Source: Siphlonurus alternatus
Lineage: Eukaryota; Arthropoda; Insecta; Ephemeroptera; Siphlonuridae
Length of the DNA stretch: 64,000 bases
Reading direction: 5' to 3'
NCBI GenBank assembly: GCA_949825025.1
Contig: OX463779.1
Coordinates: forward strand, 28,486,539-28,550,538
In this document: positions 44,201 to 55,983 of the stretch, piece by piece
How positions within the stretch are numbered: position 1 is the stretch's first letter
Layout of the letters: every line of letters begins with the position of its first letter
Notes under the pieces: generated by a model
The model's database searches: none
Seen by the model: only the letters and a program-made list of their open reading frames with translations
Told to the model about the DNA's origin: nothing
Translations under genes and position numbers: made by a program

Positions 44201-47200
44201 CGGCAAGGACAATATTGAAGGAACCAGCTCCAAAATGTAGTTCAATGTAGCTAAAAACCTAACATTTTGAAAATGAGTTTTGAAAAACCTTTCTTAATGA
44301 GGAACTAAAAAATGCAAATCAACATATTAGGGTTCCACTATCATCCCGGAGTTAGGGATGAAAATCAAAATGTTTAAAATTATCATAAGCGACAAAACGA
44401 CACAAATGAAGCCCGGCAGTAAATTTTTATTTTTAGTACTATTTTTTGACGCAGATTCAGCAAAAATTTAATTCTTTTAATTCACCTTCTCTTATTTTTT
44501 AATGGAAATTTGAAAAAAAAAAAAAAAAAAAATTACACACTTCTCTAAGCAGGTTTGAAAGTGAGTGCTGGAAATGTGGAAAATAATAAAATATAGTAAT
44601 TGGGAAATCGTTTTTTTTTTTTTTTTTTTTTTTCCTCTTGTTGTTGTAGCTATCATAAATACGCAGGACTCAAGACTAACTTTTGATGTTGGTACCTTCA
44701 ATATTGCCCAGGCGCGGATCCAGGGAGGGAGGGGGGGGGGCTGATATGTTTTACTTAACAAGGGCAATTGCAGTATAGGCATTTGCCACACTCCATTTTT
44801 TTCTTTTAACATTGGCCTTATGGAGGAAGCACGTCCCCCCCACCCCTCTACCCCCTCCGATTTTTTTTTTTTTTTTTTCTGGATTCACGGCTGATATTGT
44901 GATATTGCCCTTGCTGGGTTGATTTAAACGTGCATATAAAGGGGGTAATGTATGCCTCCGTTGCACCCTCCGAAAGTCGCTCATAAATTAACGTTGCAGA
45001 TTTGGATCATTGTGCGTATGCACGAACACGTACCTTTTCCATTTTAGAACCCCGCTGGATGTACTTGATCGTACATACTTATTTTATACAAATTGTACAT
45101 ATTTATATATTGTACTGTGAACGAATGGTTAAAAGCATTATCAAAAAATTAAGTGAACATTATTTATATAAATACAGTATTTTTAGCATATATATTTTAT
45201 AAAACATTTGTTATATTTGTTAAATATTTATTATTTGTTTCTCGAGAAAAAGATTACTCAGATTTTAGGAAGACTTGGAAACCCATGTTTTTTTGTTTTT
45301 TTAATTAGGGAACTCTTTCTTAAAATTACTCTTAGTTTTAATTTTTATTTAGTAGAAATACGTATACTATAGACAAATGGTTACTAACTGCAATTACTTC
45401 AATGCACTGACTATGGCCTAAAAAAATATAATATAATTCCCCGAGTCAATCATGGATTAAAGAACCCTGGGCAGGAGGCGTAAAATGTTTCAATTTTTGG
45501 GGGGAGGGGGGGGGAGGGGAGGGGAGGGGGGTTCTTATTTTTTTTGGTTCTCGTGACCCCAATTAATTAATCATGCTTGAAAATTAGAAGCTCCACTTTC
45601 AGAAAGCATGGATTTTATACGATTTTAACTGAAAAAAAGTCAAATAAAATTTAGGTCTCTAGGGGTACTATATTTGGTAATATTGCACTTTGAAAACAAT
45701 TAGGGACCCTTTTTAAATAATTGCGACCATCTAAGCATCTTTTCTGCGGAATATATCTTTATCCCGACCTTTGGTTTGCCAGAAAATAATACATTCCTGT
45801 TCTCCACATCCGCCATTTTGAAAGGTCACCAGGGGTCAAAGGGTGGTTCAAAATTTTAGGGTACAGTATTTTTTAAGGTTTTTATGATGCAATTAATCAT
45901 TTCTGTATGTTTAATGCTTTTGTCACAAAAAGTATGGATTTTGGTAAAAAAACGTATTATAATAGCATAGGGAATAAGTGCTCATTTTACGGTAGAAATT
46001 ACAATATCTCGAGTTATTATTCTCTTATCAACAAGCATTATGATTTTCTTTAATCGTAATGATAGTAGACAATTGATAGTTGCTATTTTAAGCTAAAAAG
46101 TTTGCTAGCTTGGTTAAAATAAGCAAGAAAGCTGCCAAAAAAGAGGTCAATAAAAGTTTCATCGGCCGCCATTTTGTTTTTTATGGACTTAGGTCTTTTC
46201 CAAAAATTGCTAATTACTCTCCGTGTTAGTACAAACATATTTGCTAATGACAATTTTTTTCGTATCTGCCTTAGATTCCTTGTAAAAAAATCAAACGTAA
46301 ATCAATCGGAGGTCAAAGTTCAAAGGTCACTCAAGGTCACGGTATGACACTTTTTTTTGGGATCCGCCAAAAAAGTTGATGCAAATGATGTTATTAGCAA
46401 GTACTGAAAATTTCAGCCCGGTATCACCAATAGCGCGATTTTCGTTAAATTTGGTTGTTGATTCCCTAACTATATTGGAGTTACAGCTCTAGCTAGTGAG
46501 GCAGGAGTAACTTGTTGTCTCAAGATGTACCTCCATGTATGTATGACAGTCTGCTTGGTCCGCAGACCCTAAGTCAAGTAATAAGACTCGATCCTCCTCT
46601 CTCCGTCTGTTATGTCATGTGTTATCATCAAGACTCTTTTCCTCTTTTGCGAAATAATTATGAATTTTTGACACCTAATATATGATAATATTGATAATAA
46701 TTTACTCTGTGAAAGCAGTCAATAAACTTGCGAGATAATTTGTATATTTTTTTTTGCACGCATTTCTACCTTCAGTTCTATTGTAGGGTTTGTTATTTAT
46801 ACAATCCTATTGCAAAACACTACATACCTTTCTGAATGATGCCACAATGACGTTAGCAAAAATTTATTTACCTGTAGAGTTTTATAGACACCTTCGGCAT
46901 TCCTGGTGGTTACTTACATTTTTTTAAAGTGATTATTTTATGATTTTGTATTGTATCTTGGTTTATGGTATTTCATAAAAATGTCTTTCCTTGACAGTAG
47001 ATGATGTAGGAAATGTATTATATGGTTACAATACTTTATTGGCTTATTGTTGTCGCATACAATGCATAGAATTTGTTCTGAAGGTGTTGTTATTTTAAAT
47101 TTTATTGATGGTTACAGTATTATTTTAACGTAAGTGAAGTATTTTGAATATCTTTTTGCGTATTCACAGATTTGTTATTATGCTGTTAATACAAATATTA

Positions 47201-50200
47201 TTAATGATTCATATTAATTAATAATATTGAATTGAAACATGGTACTCAAATTTTTAACTAAATGCGCACATCGTTCTGACATTTTTGTCTAAAATTTTTA
47301 GAGTTTGAATTTGGTTTACTTTGATATTTTTTTTTTCCCTTTTTGATTATAATCTAATAATCGTTTTGGTCAACAAATAATAGAAAATTGAATATTGTAT
47401 ATAGTTCGTTGTACTGCTCTACATTGGGTTTTGTTTGTGTTTCTATATTTTTTATTTCGTAATGAAACTCTCAATTTTATTTTTCTAGATGGCGAATGTT
47501 TATTTATCGACCCCGAGAGTAAAATAGCAAAATACGCACCATCCAAAAGTTGGAGATCACCAAATAATTACGTAAGTTTTTTTTCGTTTTCTGAGCATGC
47601 ATGTATGTTATTAATTTTGATGACAACACATCATCATAAATCTTATAGTAACTTATTTAGAAATCTTTTTTATAATTTATGATATAAGAAAATTTCATAA
47701 CAAATTTTTACACGTAGGTGTTTTAAAGGTGTGTCTTTTGAATATTTTTTTTTTCAAACATGTTTAAAATTACAAGAAAAAAAATACATATATACAGTAT
47801 ACAACATATTTCTTTGACGCATATAATATGTAAAAGGTCATTTGGCACGCGAAAAGGTCATGGATGGCCTAACCCATCTTATAATATAATAACACAACAC
47901 AACTATGGCTTATAAAGAACGTAAAAAAAAAAAGAAGACGAATAATAATAATAAAAGAAGAAGAAAAAAGGAGACAAGCATAATAATATATATAAGCAAG
48001 AACTTATATTATCTGCTTGCGGATTTATTATATTACATGCTGTGGAGGCACTCCTCAAAATTCTCTAACCAAAGAGAGGCTCAATACTATGGTTTTCATA
48101 TCACATTCCTCAGCGAGGCTACACACCTGGGTTTGGCGCGCACCTCCACTGATATTATTTCTCAACCGCACGCCGTTCGCGGTGGTAACTCCGTCTATAC
48201 AACATGCTTTACTTTTGCTGGACAATGTCGCGTGCTATCAGCCAAGGGGAAATACGTAATAATAAAAAAAAAATATAATCAAGTTGAAATTTTTATATCA
48301 TTTCTTTAAAATTGAAGAATTTAATTTTAATATATATTTATACAAAAAAGAAAGAAAATATAGTGGGGGGGATAATGATAATCCAAGTAATATAAAAGCC
48401 TTCTTCTCCGGCCTTCGCATTCCTGCAGGTTTTACAATATTTACTACCTTTGACCTTGCGCAACCTGAGAGACTGGCTGCTCAGGATGCTGAGCTTTATC
48501 TTAGGCAGCAGCAGCAGCAGCCACAGTCCTAGACACGGGATGCTGTGACCCATGTGATCATTAGGAGAGGAGATTTAAACTTAAATTTAACAATATATTG
48601 AACAAGGTGGGTAACATCTTTACCTCCACCTTGATATTGAACATTATTAATAAAATTACTTCAATATATTACGTACTGTATAAAAAAAAAATATTATTTT
48701 AGCTTTTAATATTTTTCTTTACAAGTATATCATAACCCAAAATATATGAATTGATTTTTATTTTTCTTCTTAAAAAAATCAAGTGCTATTATATTTGTCA
48801 TTTATAAGCTTCTTAAATCTTAATCTTAATAGACATACAGGAATTTTGAAATTTATAAATTAAAATTTACTATTAAATTCAAATTCATTCAAATTCAAGA
48901 GAAATGAAAAGGCAATAAAAAAAGAAAAAAAAAAAAAGCAACATGAAATAACACTTCATTGTATATAAAATATATTATTTATATTATATTATACATTCTA
49001 ATGCATTGTAACAAACAGCAAAGAATGTATTGAAAATATTTAATTTATTATAGACTTGGGTGCGGAATATTTTTATTTTATTGTTTTTTAGTTGGTGGGT
49101 GTGTTATTTAAAAATAAATATTAAAATTCCATGATAAATAACATTTGGTTAAAGGCACGGCACACATCACATTATAAATTCGCTTGTGGTGCCAAGGTAT
49201 GATATTCAGGCTGGTCGCATATTATATGTTATGTTATGCTGGCAAGGCCTCCTCCTCGCTCGGCAGCCGCGCCCAAGAAGCTTGGCTTGAGATGGTTTAG
49301 CCCGCGGCTGGGCTCTGGCCGGGCTCGGCGATTGGGCGCTCCTGACAGTGCGAGCGGTAGCTGCTGCCTCGGCGGCCTCCCCCCGTCTCCTCAGCTACCG
49401 TGCTCCGCGCCGCCGTATCGAGCTGCCCGCCCAGGGCACCTCGAGCTGCCGACCGACGCCATAACTTTTTACCGGCGAGATCTCCTCCCTCCTGCCGCTG
49501 CTGCTGCTTGCCACAGCATGGACCACCTGCACTAGTTTCCACCCGGCATAACATTTACAACCTCCACCAATAATACAATGTTATTTATATACACGAGAAA
49601 AAAAAATTGTAATGAAATTTTCTTCTATTATAGAACATTAAACTGTTAAAATTATAAATTTAAATGTGACTTTGTATATATAGCATAATTAAATTAGTTA
49701 CATTTAATAGTATTTTAATTTTATGTTTTCTTTACTTTTTTCAGGGTCTGGATAGTGATGGTAATCCATCTTTGGTTCTACATTTACGGGTTCAATTTTA
49801 CGTAGATAGCCCGTTAATACTCAGGTAAATAAAAATTAATAAAATACAGATATGAAAATATAGAAAAATAATATATTTTGTTTATAAAAAAATATTTTTT
49901 CTTTTTATTTGCATGCATTCAAATCTCCTCATGTAAAACAAGTTGCATACCCTCAAGGGGCGTGAAGTAACTCTCGCACTTTAAATTTTTCTTGTAATTT
50001 TTTTTTTTTTTTTTAAATCTGAAACATTGGTGTTCTTATCACAGGGACCCCGTGTCACGTCTGCACTACTACCTGCAACTACGACACAACCTTCTGCAGT
50101 GCGAACGCGCCTGCCCTGAAGAGGAACGACTGCTACGGCTGCTGGGCTGCGCGTTGCAGGCGGACTTTGGGGACCTGTGTTCGCGGGAGCACGACGACAA

Positions 50201-53200
50201 ACCGTACTTCAAGCCTGCAGACTTCGTGCCGACACACGTAAGTTGGCACCACCGTAGTGGAAGGGGTTCTTGGTCATGGAAGGGATGATTTTTTCATGAG
50301 AATTGGGTGCGGGAAAGTTAAAGCCATCCAAACAGTCCATTTATATTTTACCCTTTAGTGAGCAGATTTCGTTGAGGGTTTAAATTTACAACAACCTCTC
50401 TCTTCGCCTACGTAAATGATCACCTTTTCAGTCTTCAGTAGCGATAAACTACCATTTGTTATTGTTACGGGGCTTGGAGTACGAAGTGTTTTGTTGTTGT
50501 TCCAGGCCTTGGAACAAGAGGGAGCAGAACGGCTGGTCCGCGCTGCACTCGAAGAACACCTCGCGTTGAGGGGCGTGTCGACGTCGGAGGCTCAAATGAG
50601 GTTCATCAATGAAGCTTGCATCTCTGGATCGTCACTTAATTTACAATTACATCGACTACAGAGAGTAAAGCGAGAAAACACACCGTCAGCATGGCTAGGA
50701 GTTTGTGCAAGAGGCATAGATATTTTCGAGGTATGTTATAAATATAATTCTAACGTTATGGAATGTTAATGACTAATGGATATTTTTCTTGTAACAGGAA
50801 AAAGCTGAGACGGGAAAGTCAATCACAGCGTCATTCCAATGGGCACACATTGGTAAACTCTGCTTTGATGTAAGTATAATAAATTTTATAAATATTTTTT
50901 CCTTACTCAAAATGTAGAATCAAAGCGTGAGAAAACGGAGAAAATAACTTCAACATAAAAAGGCGTTAAAATTTTATTTGTTACAAACGCGAAAAGATAA
51001 ATTGGTAAAATTATTTACATATTTTCATTATTTTTTTACTTAAATTATGTAAAAAAAATATTTAAAAAATACATATTTTTATACATACTGCATAAAGCAT
51101 TTTGATTTTGATATTTCTTTTTATAAGATTGGAACTAAAAGCATATCAAGTTCTTACATCGTTCGTTGCGTATCGAAAGCGGCGCGGTAGAAGCAGAGCG
51201 CGCTTGTTTTACCTGCTGCTGCGTGCTAGGGGAGGTAGAGGAGAAAATGAGTAGGGCCCGGACGTGGAGTTATGCGCGCTCTCTCGCGGCTACTGTCCAC
51301 GCGCATTCCTCCAGAGAGGCGGCGGCAGCGAGGCTCACGGTTTTTTGCCGCAATCACGCCATGCCCCGCGGCAGTCCCGGCCTGCTGGCGCGCTGAGGAG
51401 GCCTCGACCATCCTCCTCCTGGCTTCCCAGTACCTTTTATTACGCACCTTTATACCTTATGGTCCCAACGGACAGTCAATAAAATAAGACTAGACACTTT
51501 GCTTGTTTCGCAACTTTATTTATTTTTTTATTAGGAGGGAGGGGTATTGTATATAGACAGATGATCATATAGAGTATTTAAATTTTTGTTTATAATATAA
51601 TATATGTAAAAAGCTGAATGGATTATAATATTTTTATTTTATTTTTTTCAAAAAATTCCTGTATAAAATTATATAAATTTATAAAGTGAAACGATTGGAA
51701 TTTATGAATAAAAAAATGTAAAAGGAAGCTAATAGGCTTCGGGGCAAGCCTTGAAAATGGTTTAAAGCTTTTTAGAAAAAAAAATGTGTTGGAGAATATT
51801 ACAAGCAAGAGAAAGAAACATATTTTTATACAATATATAATTATGCTGCTTAATTTTGCAGCTATTTTTTTCATTTTACTTTTTTATGGAAATGATGCAA
51901 CATATTAAAACATTAAATTGGTCGATATGAGGTCTCCTCCACTCCCCTTAAGAATAGAACATTAATATTATGTAATATACGAGCTGAGACTTCTGGAAAT
52001 GTGTTCCTGCGCGCGTTTGATTCACATGATGCATCATATTGCCTTACCCTCGCCATCCCTAAGACTGTGAGTGACCCTGTGACTTGTGACGTTGCAGCGC
52101 AAGAAGTTTGAAGTCCGAGCTGCCCAGGGAGGTGAGGTGGTACGTCGTTCCTTCTACACGGGCAGTGCGGAGCGAAGTCGACAGCTGCTGCTCCTGTGCC
52201 GAGCCGCCCACCAGTTCAGCATGGCCCTGGGACCGCGGCTGGTCCAGCTGAGGAGAGAGCAGGAGGAAGGTGAGCACAGGCACCGATAATCTTTAAAAAA
52301 AAGCTCTAAAACTGTATTGACATTTTTTGCCTTAATTTATAAACTCTAATAATAAAAAAAGGGACCTGGGAAATTGATTTAAAATACAGTTATACACCAA
52401 AGCCAAGATAAATTGTCCATGGCATGTCGTTTCGCCTTGAGGTTAGATAATTTGCTCAGCACCGAAAACAAAACTACAATGCCAATAGGCTATCATGCCA
52501 ACCAACTACGAATTTTGGTGCTGAACAAGTTGCCTAACTGTAGGGCGAGATGACATTTTATATAAGCTTGATTATGCTCATAGAGAGATATATTATATGG
52601 TATGCTTCTGGTGCTTCAATAATTGCCACAAAAAAACACACCATATATACTCCCCTAACTGAGCGTGTTGTTGTTTCAGCTGATCGCAAGCGACTGCGGG
52701 ACTGCAGTCTGGTGCCTCGCCGTGTGGCCGCCAGCATCTCCGAGATGGACCTGGCGCCAGGTAGCAAGGCCCTCCGCAGCGAGCAGAGGGAGTCCGTCAT
52801 CAGCAGCGCCTCCTCAAACACCACTTCGGGAATCGTCTCGGACAGGGTGCTCAGCTTCGACGAGAGCGAGGGTAGGCAATCAGTTCCTTATCAATAATTA
52901 GAGACGCAGTTAGGAAACTTGTAGTACTAATAGTTATGTTCTCTCACTTTCTGTCTTTTATCAATATGTTTACGACAGTCTACATGTATTTTTTATTATA
53001 ATTTTAACATTTCGTAAATTTCTTTTCAAACTTACTAAAATTTAAAGTTAAATAATTAGCAATTTAAATAGCAATTCATAAAAAAAAAAAAAAAAAAAAA
53101 ACATAACGATGTCAATAAAAAAAAAATAATAATTGTTACGACTTACGAGACCTAAATGTTATAGTAGAATTAAAAATCATGCAGCAACTATAATAAAAAT

Positions 53201-55983
53201 AAATATTATAACATAATCAGATAATTAGAATTAAAATTTTTATTTATTAATTTAACTATTGTTATAATAGAGATATTATAATAATGTACAGTCAAATTTA
53301 AATTTTAAATTATCAAATCAGGTCTATTGTACCTGAAGAAGGGTTAATTATTATTTTTATATCGTTTAAGCCTAAGCCTAAGCGACCATCAGCCACACAT
53401 GTACTGATGTTCCTGTGTTTGTTTCAGATGACCTGGAGATAGAGATCATGATCAACTGTCCACCTGCCCCCATCAGCTCGGTGGAGTCTCTTGCTCTGGA
53501 CCACCTGCAGGACCAGGAGGATCCAACAGACCAGGAGAGCCAGGACGAAGACGGAGAACCTCTCGAGGAAGAAGAAGAGGAGGCCCCGCGGTGCCGCGCC
53601 CCCGAGACCCCCGGGGCTACGGAGGGCAGTAGCCAGTGCTCGAGTTCAGGGTCAACCGTGAAACACGTCAAGGAGGCGTCTGGGAGCTCCTCTCTCGAAC
53701 TGGGATTCAGTCATACCGCTCAGAACTCCACCCTGTCGGAACCATCGATACCAGAGACCCTCGACTACTCCGTGACGAGCGCCCAAGCGAGTGCAGGAGC
53801 GTACCCGTCGAGAGCTCCTTCCGTCAGCCTCACCCTGGATTCGAATAGTGACTACGTTCAGTTGCCACCTTTGGGAAGTGAAGAGAATTACGTACAGTTT
53901 GAACCGAGTACGGCTGAAGCAGAAGCAAGATTTATAACCACAAGACCTGCCATAAATGTTCTCACAGCACATACAGCAAGTGTTCCCAGTGTAGCTACCC
54001 CAAGTTATGCTTCGTCTCCACCTCCAGCACCCCCTCAACCTCCCCAATTAAGGCTCGAACCAAGAGTTAAATTACCTCATAACATTACTCCTCCCCCAAT
54101 AGTGGTAACACGTAATAATTACCTGGACGTTAGAGCATCTGGTGCAATGGCAACAGTGTATACGCGACAACTAAGTCAAAGTCAAATAGAACAATTTAAA
54201 AGACAATTGTGTTCTGATGTAGACTATGTTATATTTCCAGTAAGAGATCCTGCAGTAAGTAGGCAGGAATATGCAGACCATAAACTTTTAACGAGACTTT
54301 TGCCTCCTCCTTACTGTAGTTCAAAGGGTAGTTTGTTGTATCGGAGTGCTCCCAATGTGCAAGCGTTGTGTCCAAGTGCGGCTCCGACGGTGAGGCCAGT
54401 GCAGCAGCAACAGCAGCAGTACGGCATGAGCACCAGTAACCTGGCCGCCCTGCGCTGTCTCTCGTCGCACTCCCTCACGCGATCCTACGACGTTCCCGCG
54501 CCCCCCGCACGTGCCTGCTCAGACGACAATCTTCTGCAAGCCCCGCCTCCCAGGCCTCCACCGAGGCCTCCACCCCTCTTGGCCAGAGCAGTTCCGAACA
54601 GACCACCCAGGTTCGCCAATAAACAGCTTTCGGTGAGTCGAAATTTTCATTCTTTTTGTAGATCATGAGATTGAAATAAAAACGTAAAAATGCTTGATTA
54701 ATTGTGTCATGTGTTGTTAATAATTACAAGCAAGTATCATTTTTCCAGTTAATCTAGGATCGGGTAGTACGTATCAGCAAATATACTCGCATATATGCAT
54801 GACGTATATCGTTTATTTTCTTGTTGGAAATTTTCATGACATCAACCCAGAATTTTCATATTTTTTACACAATGCTTAATTAATAATATCGGAAAAAAAA
54901 ATCATAGACCCCGAGAGACGGTTAACCCTTGTTTAAAAAAAGGGATTATATTTTTTAACACTTTCAAGGGTGAAAATTAAACGATGAAAAAATTTGTATC
55001 TTCGTAAATTCATTAATGCGTCATTGTGAAATAGATCGCGAAAATGATGAAAATTACAAACTTTATACTATCTTTGTTTTGTTTTTACCACCTGGTGGAT
55101 TGATCGAGTTAGGTAGAAAATCAATAATAGCGATTTTTCAACCCCTAATTTTTTTTCTTGGCGTACGTATATATGCTGTGTAATTTTAATAGTGCTCAAT
55201 TTTTATTTTCATTTGTTAACTTATTTCAGCTGTGACTTTTACTTAATTCGAATAATTATTTAATTCTTACATTAGTGTTTTGTATTTTTATATTTTTTAT
55301 TGCGCAAGTCATGAAGTCATAAATTTTATATATAAATATATATTTTATATAGATGGGCATTTTATACTTACAGATTTACTGCATCTTGTTTATAATTTAT
55401 TACAAATTAAAAATATATTTATATATAAATTATAAAATTATAATTTTCTGTTAAAACTGTTACTTTGTTCCACATTTTTGGTACTTAAATTTACAGCGAG
55501 CAAAAGCTAAGAGTGTGAATTACTGACAAACATAACTTAAACGTATAGTCGTCACACATTGTCTGACCACGACCTTGTTTTTTTTTCTGTTTGCAGACTT
55601 CGATGTCAACGCACTCACGACCCAGCCACAGTCCCACACCAAGTGCCACAGACTCGGGAGTGTTAGATATTCGGACATTACGAGAAAAAAGCCGGCACTT
55701 GGACTTGCCTCTAATTTCTGCTTTATGTAACGACCGGTCTCTTTTGCGCCAGACACGAGGAGAGTTGGTCACGGGAGGGCACGGGGTGTCGAGGCGCAAG
55801 GGTGGTGCTGGTTTAGGCAAGCACAAGCTGTACCCAAGACAAGCAGGCTCCGGGTCTGGGGGCCTCAAAACTAGACAGACAGCGCACACACACCCCACCC
55901 CACCCATAGTGTCATCTTCAAGTAAGAGTGGTGGCAAACTGCTTAGGACTAAGGAGGGAAACAGTAGTGTTGCAGCCTCGTGA
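36097..55983 (+). CDS. ex: Expanded orthologue (FERM-domain Hippo-pathway regulator)
   Basis: Membrane-proximal scaffold that activates Hippo/Warts signalling and tethers Yorkie. Eleven coding exons: 36097-36258, 42277-42376, 47489-47571, 49745-49824, 50045-50237, 50506-50730, 50798-50869, 52098-52269, 52680-52871, 53428-54632, 55597-55983. The total is 2,871 nt and 956 aa. The FERM domain spans about residues 25-362. Diagnostic pieces include ELLGLAV, FIDPESKIAKYAPSKSWRS, LHLRVQFYVDSP, YYLQLRHNLLQ, LQADFGDL and YTGSAERSRQLLLLC. The tail has TSGIVS (411-416, the Slimb/beta-TrCP degron known in fly Ex), a WW-binding PPPY (719-722), the conserved VYTRQLSQSQIEQFKRQL and DVDYVIFP segments, Pro-rich runs and a C-terminal block LDLPLISALCNDRSLL. 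The ATG has A at -3 and an in-frame TGA 21 bp upstream. FRMD6 is the vertebrate counterpart, but the motifs fit arthropod Expanded better. Confidence 0.93.
36400..36745 (-). mobile_element. 5S-rRNA-derived SINE (SINE3 type) or 5S pseudogene
   Basis: On the - strand, 36740 down to about 36640 reads as the internal promoter half of 5S rRNA: CCCGGTCTCGTCAGATC, AAGTCAAGCAACG (box A) and GTTGGATGGGTGACC (box C region). An unrelated tail of about 240 bp follows to about 36400. A 5S head with a foreign tail is the layout of SINE3 elements. Target duplications were not found. It lies antisense in expanded intron 1. Confidence 0.65.
38150..38227 (+). repeat. (TTTA)n tetranucleotide repeat
   Basis: About 19 copies of TTTA with one interruption near the end. 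Confidence 0.95.
39186..39193. promoter_or_regulatory. CRE octamer TGACGTCA
   Basis: A perfect palindromic CREB/ATF site in CTCCTTGTGACGTCA, a context repeated at 40138-40152. Confidence 0.4.
40059..40066. promoter_or_regulatory. CRE octamer TGACGTCA
   Basis: Perfect palindrome within GATGACGTCATC in expanded intron 1. Confidence 0.4.
40145..40152. promoter_or_regulatory. CRE octamer TGACGTCA
   Basis: Third octamer within 1 kb, again in CTCCTTGTGACGTCA. Confidence 0.4.
41175..41669. mobile_element. PIF/Harbinger-like MITE
   Basis: Inverted ends GGGTGTAGTCCGTATTATG / CATAATACGGACTACACCC, extending through TTCTGAACGTTCGG. The 3-bp TTA duplication (41172-41174, 41670-41672) is typical of PIF/Harbinger. 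The interior has repeated TTCTGAAnnTTCnGAAC pieces and no coding frame. Confidence 0.75.
41862..42016. mobile_element. Foldback MITE with GCGCGATTCAC ends
   Basis: Arms GAGCGCGATTCACGAAGCAG and the complement CTGCGTAGTGAATCGCGCCC. A 60-bp stem continues with TTAGCCAGGTTTCTAACCAC. Possible ATT target duplication. Confidence 0.65.
42576..46470. mobile_element. 3.9-kb element with 1.2-kb inverted arms
   Basis: Left arm 42576 to about 43795 and right arm about 45233-46470 are nearly identical in opposite orientation. Ends read GTTAGGGAAT...ATTCCCTAAC, with TA on both sides. The 1.4-kb centre has no recognisable protein and contains poly-purine stretches and a GGCGCGGATCCAGG...CTGGATT pair that looks like a nested repeat. 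Non-autonomous long-terminal-inverted-repeat or foldback class. It occupies most of expanded intron 2. Confidence 0.85.
47572..49744. other. Expanded intron 3
   Basis: Non-coding apart from isolated open stretches. A GC-rich island (about 49230-49540) has no recognisable product. Confidence 0.6.
50870..52097. other. Expanded intron 7
   Basis: A+T-rich with one GC-rich island at about 51160-51430, open in several frames but without family resemblance. Confidence 0.6.
52425..52555. mobile_element. Small foldback MITE in expanded intron 8
   Basis: Arms TGTCGTTTCGCCTTGAGGTT...CAGCACC and GGTGCTG...AACTGTAGGGCGAGATGACA are complementary with few mismatches. About 131 bp. Confidence 0.6.
52872..53427. 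other. Expanded intron 9
   Basis: A+T-rich, with a poly(A) run near 53080. Nothing else seen. Confidence 0.6.
54633..55596. other. Expanded intron 10
   Basis: A+T-rich, nothing recognisable besides splice sites. Confidence 0.6.

Noticed and set aside
48430..48530. Possible extra exon ending in a Gln run in expanded intron 3
   Set aside because: The flanking exons already join in phase, and this stretch ends in a stop without a good donor.
49236..49535. 99-codon Pro/Ala/Arg-rich frame
   Set aside because: GC-rich intronic island, open on both strands, with no recognised product.
53378..54047. - strand frames opposite expanded exon 10
   Set aside because: Antisense shadows of a GC-rich coding exon.
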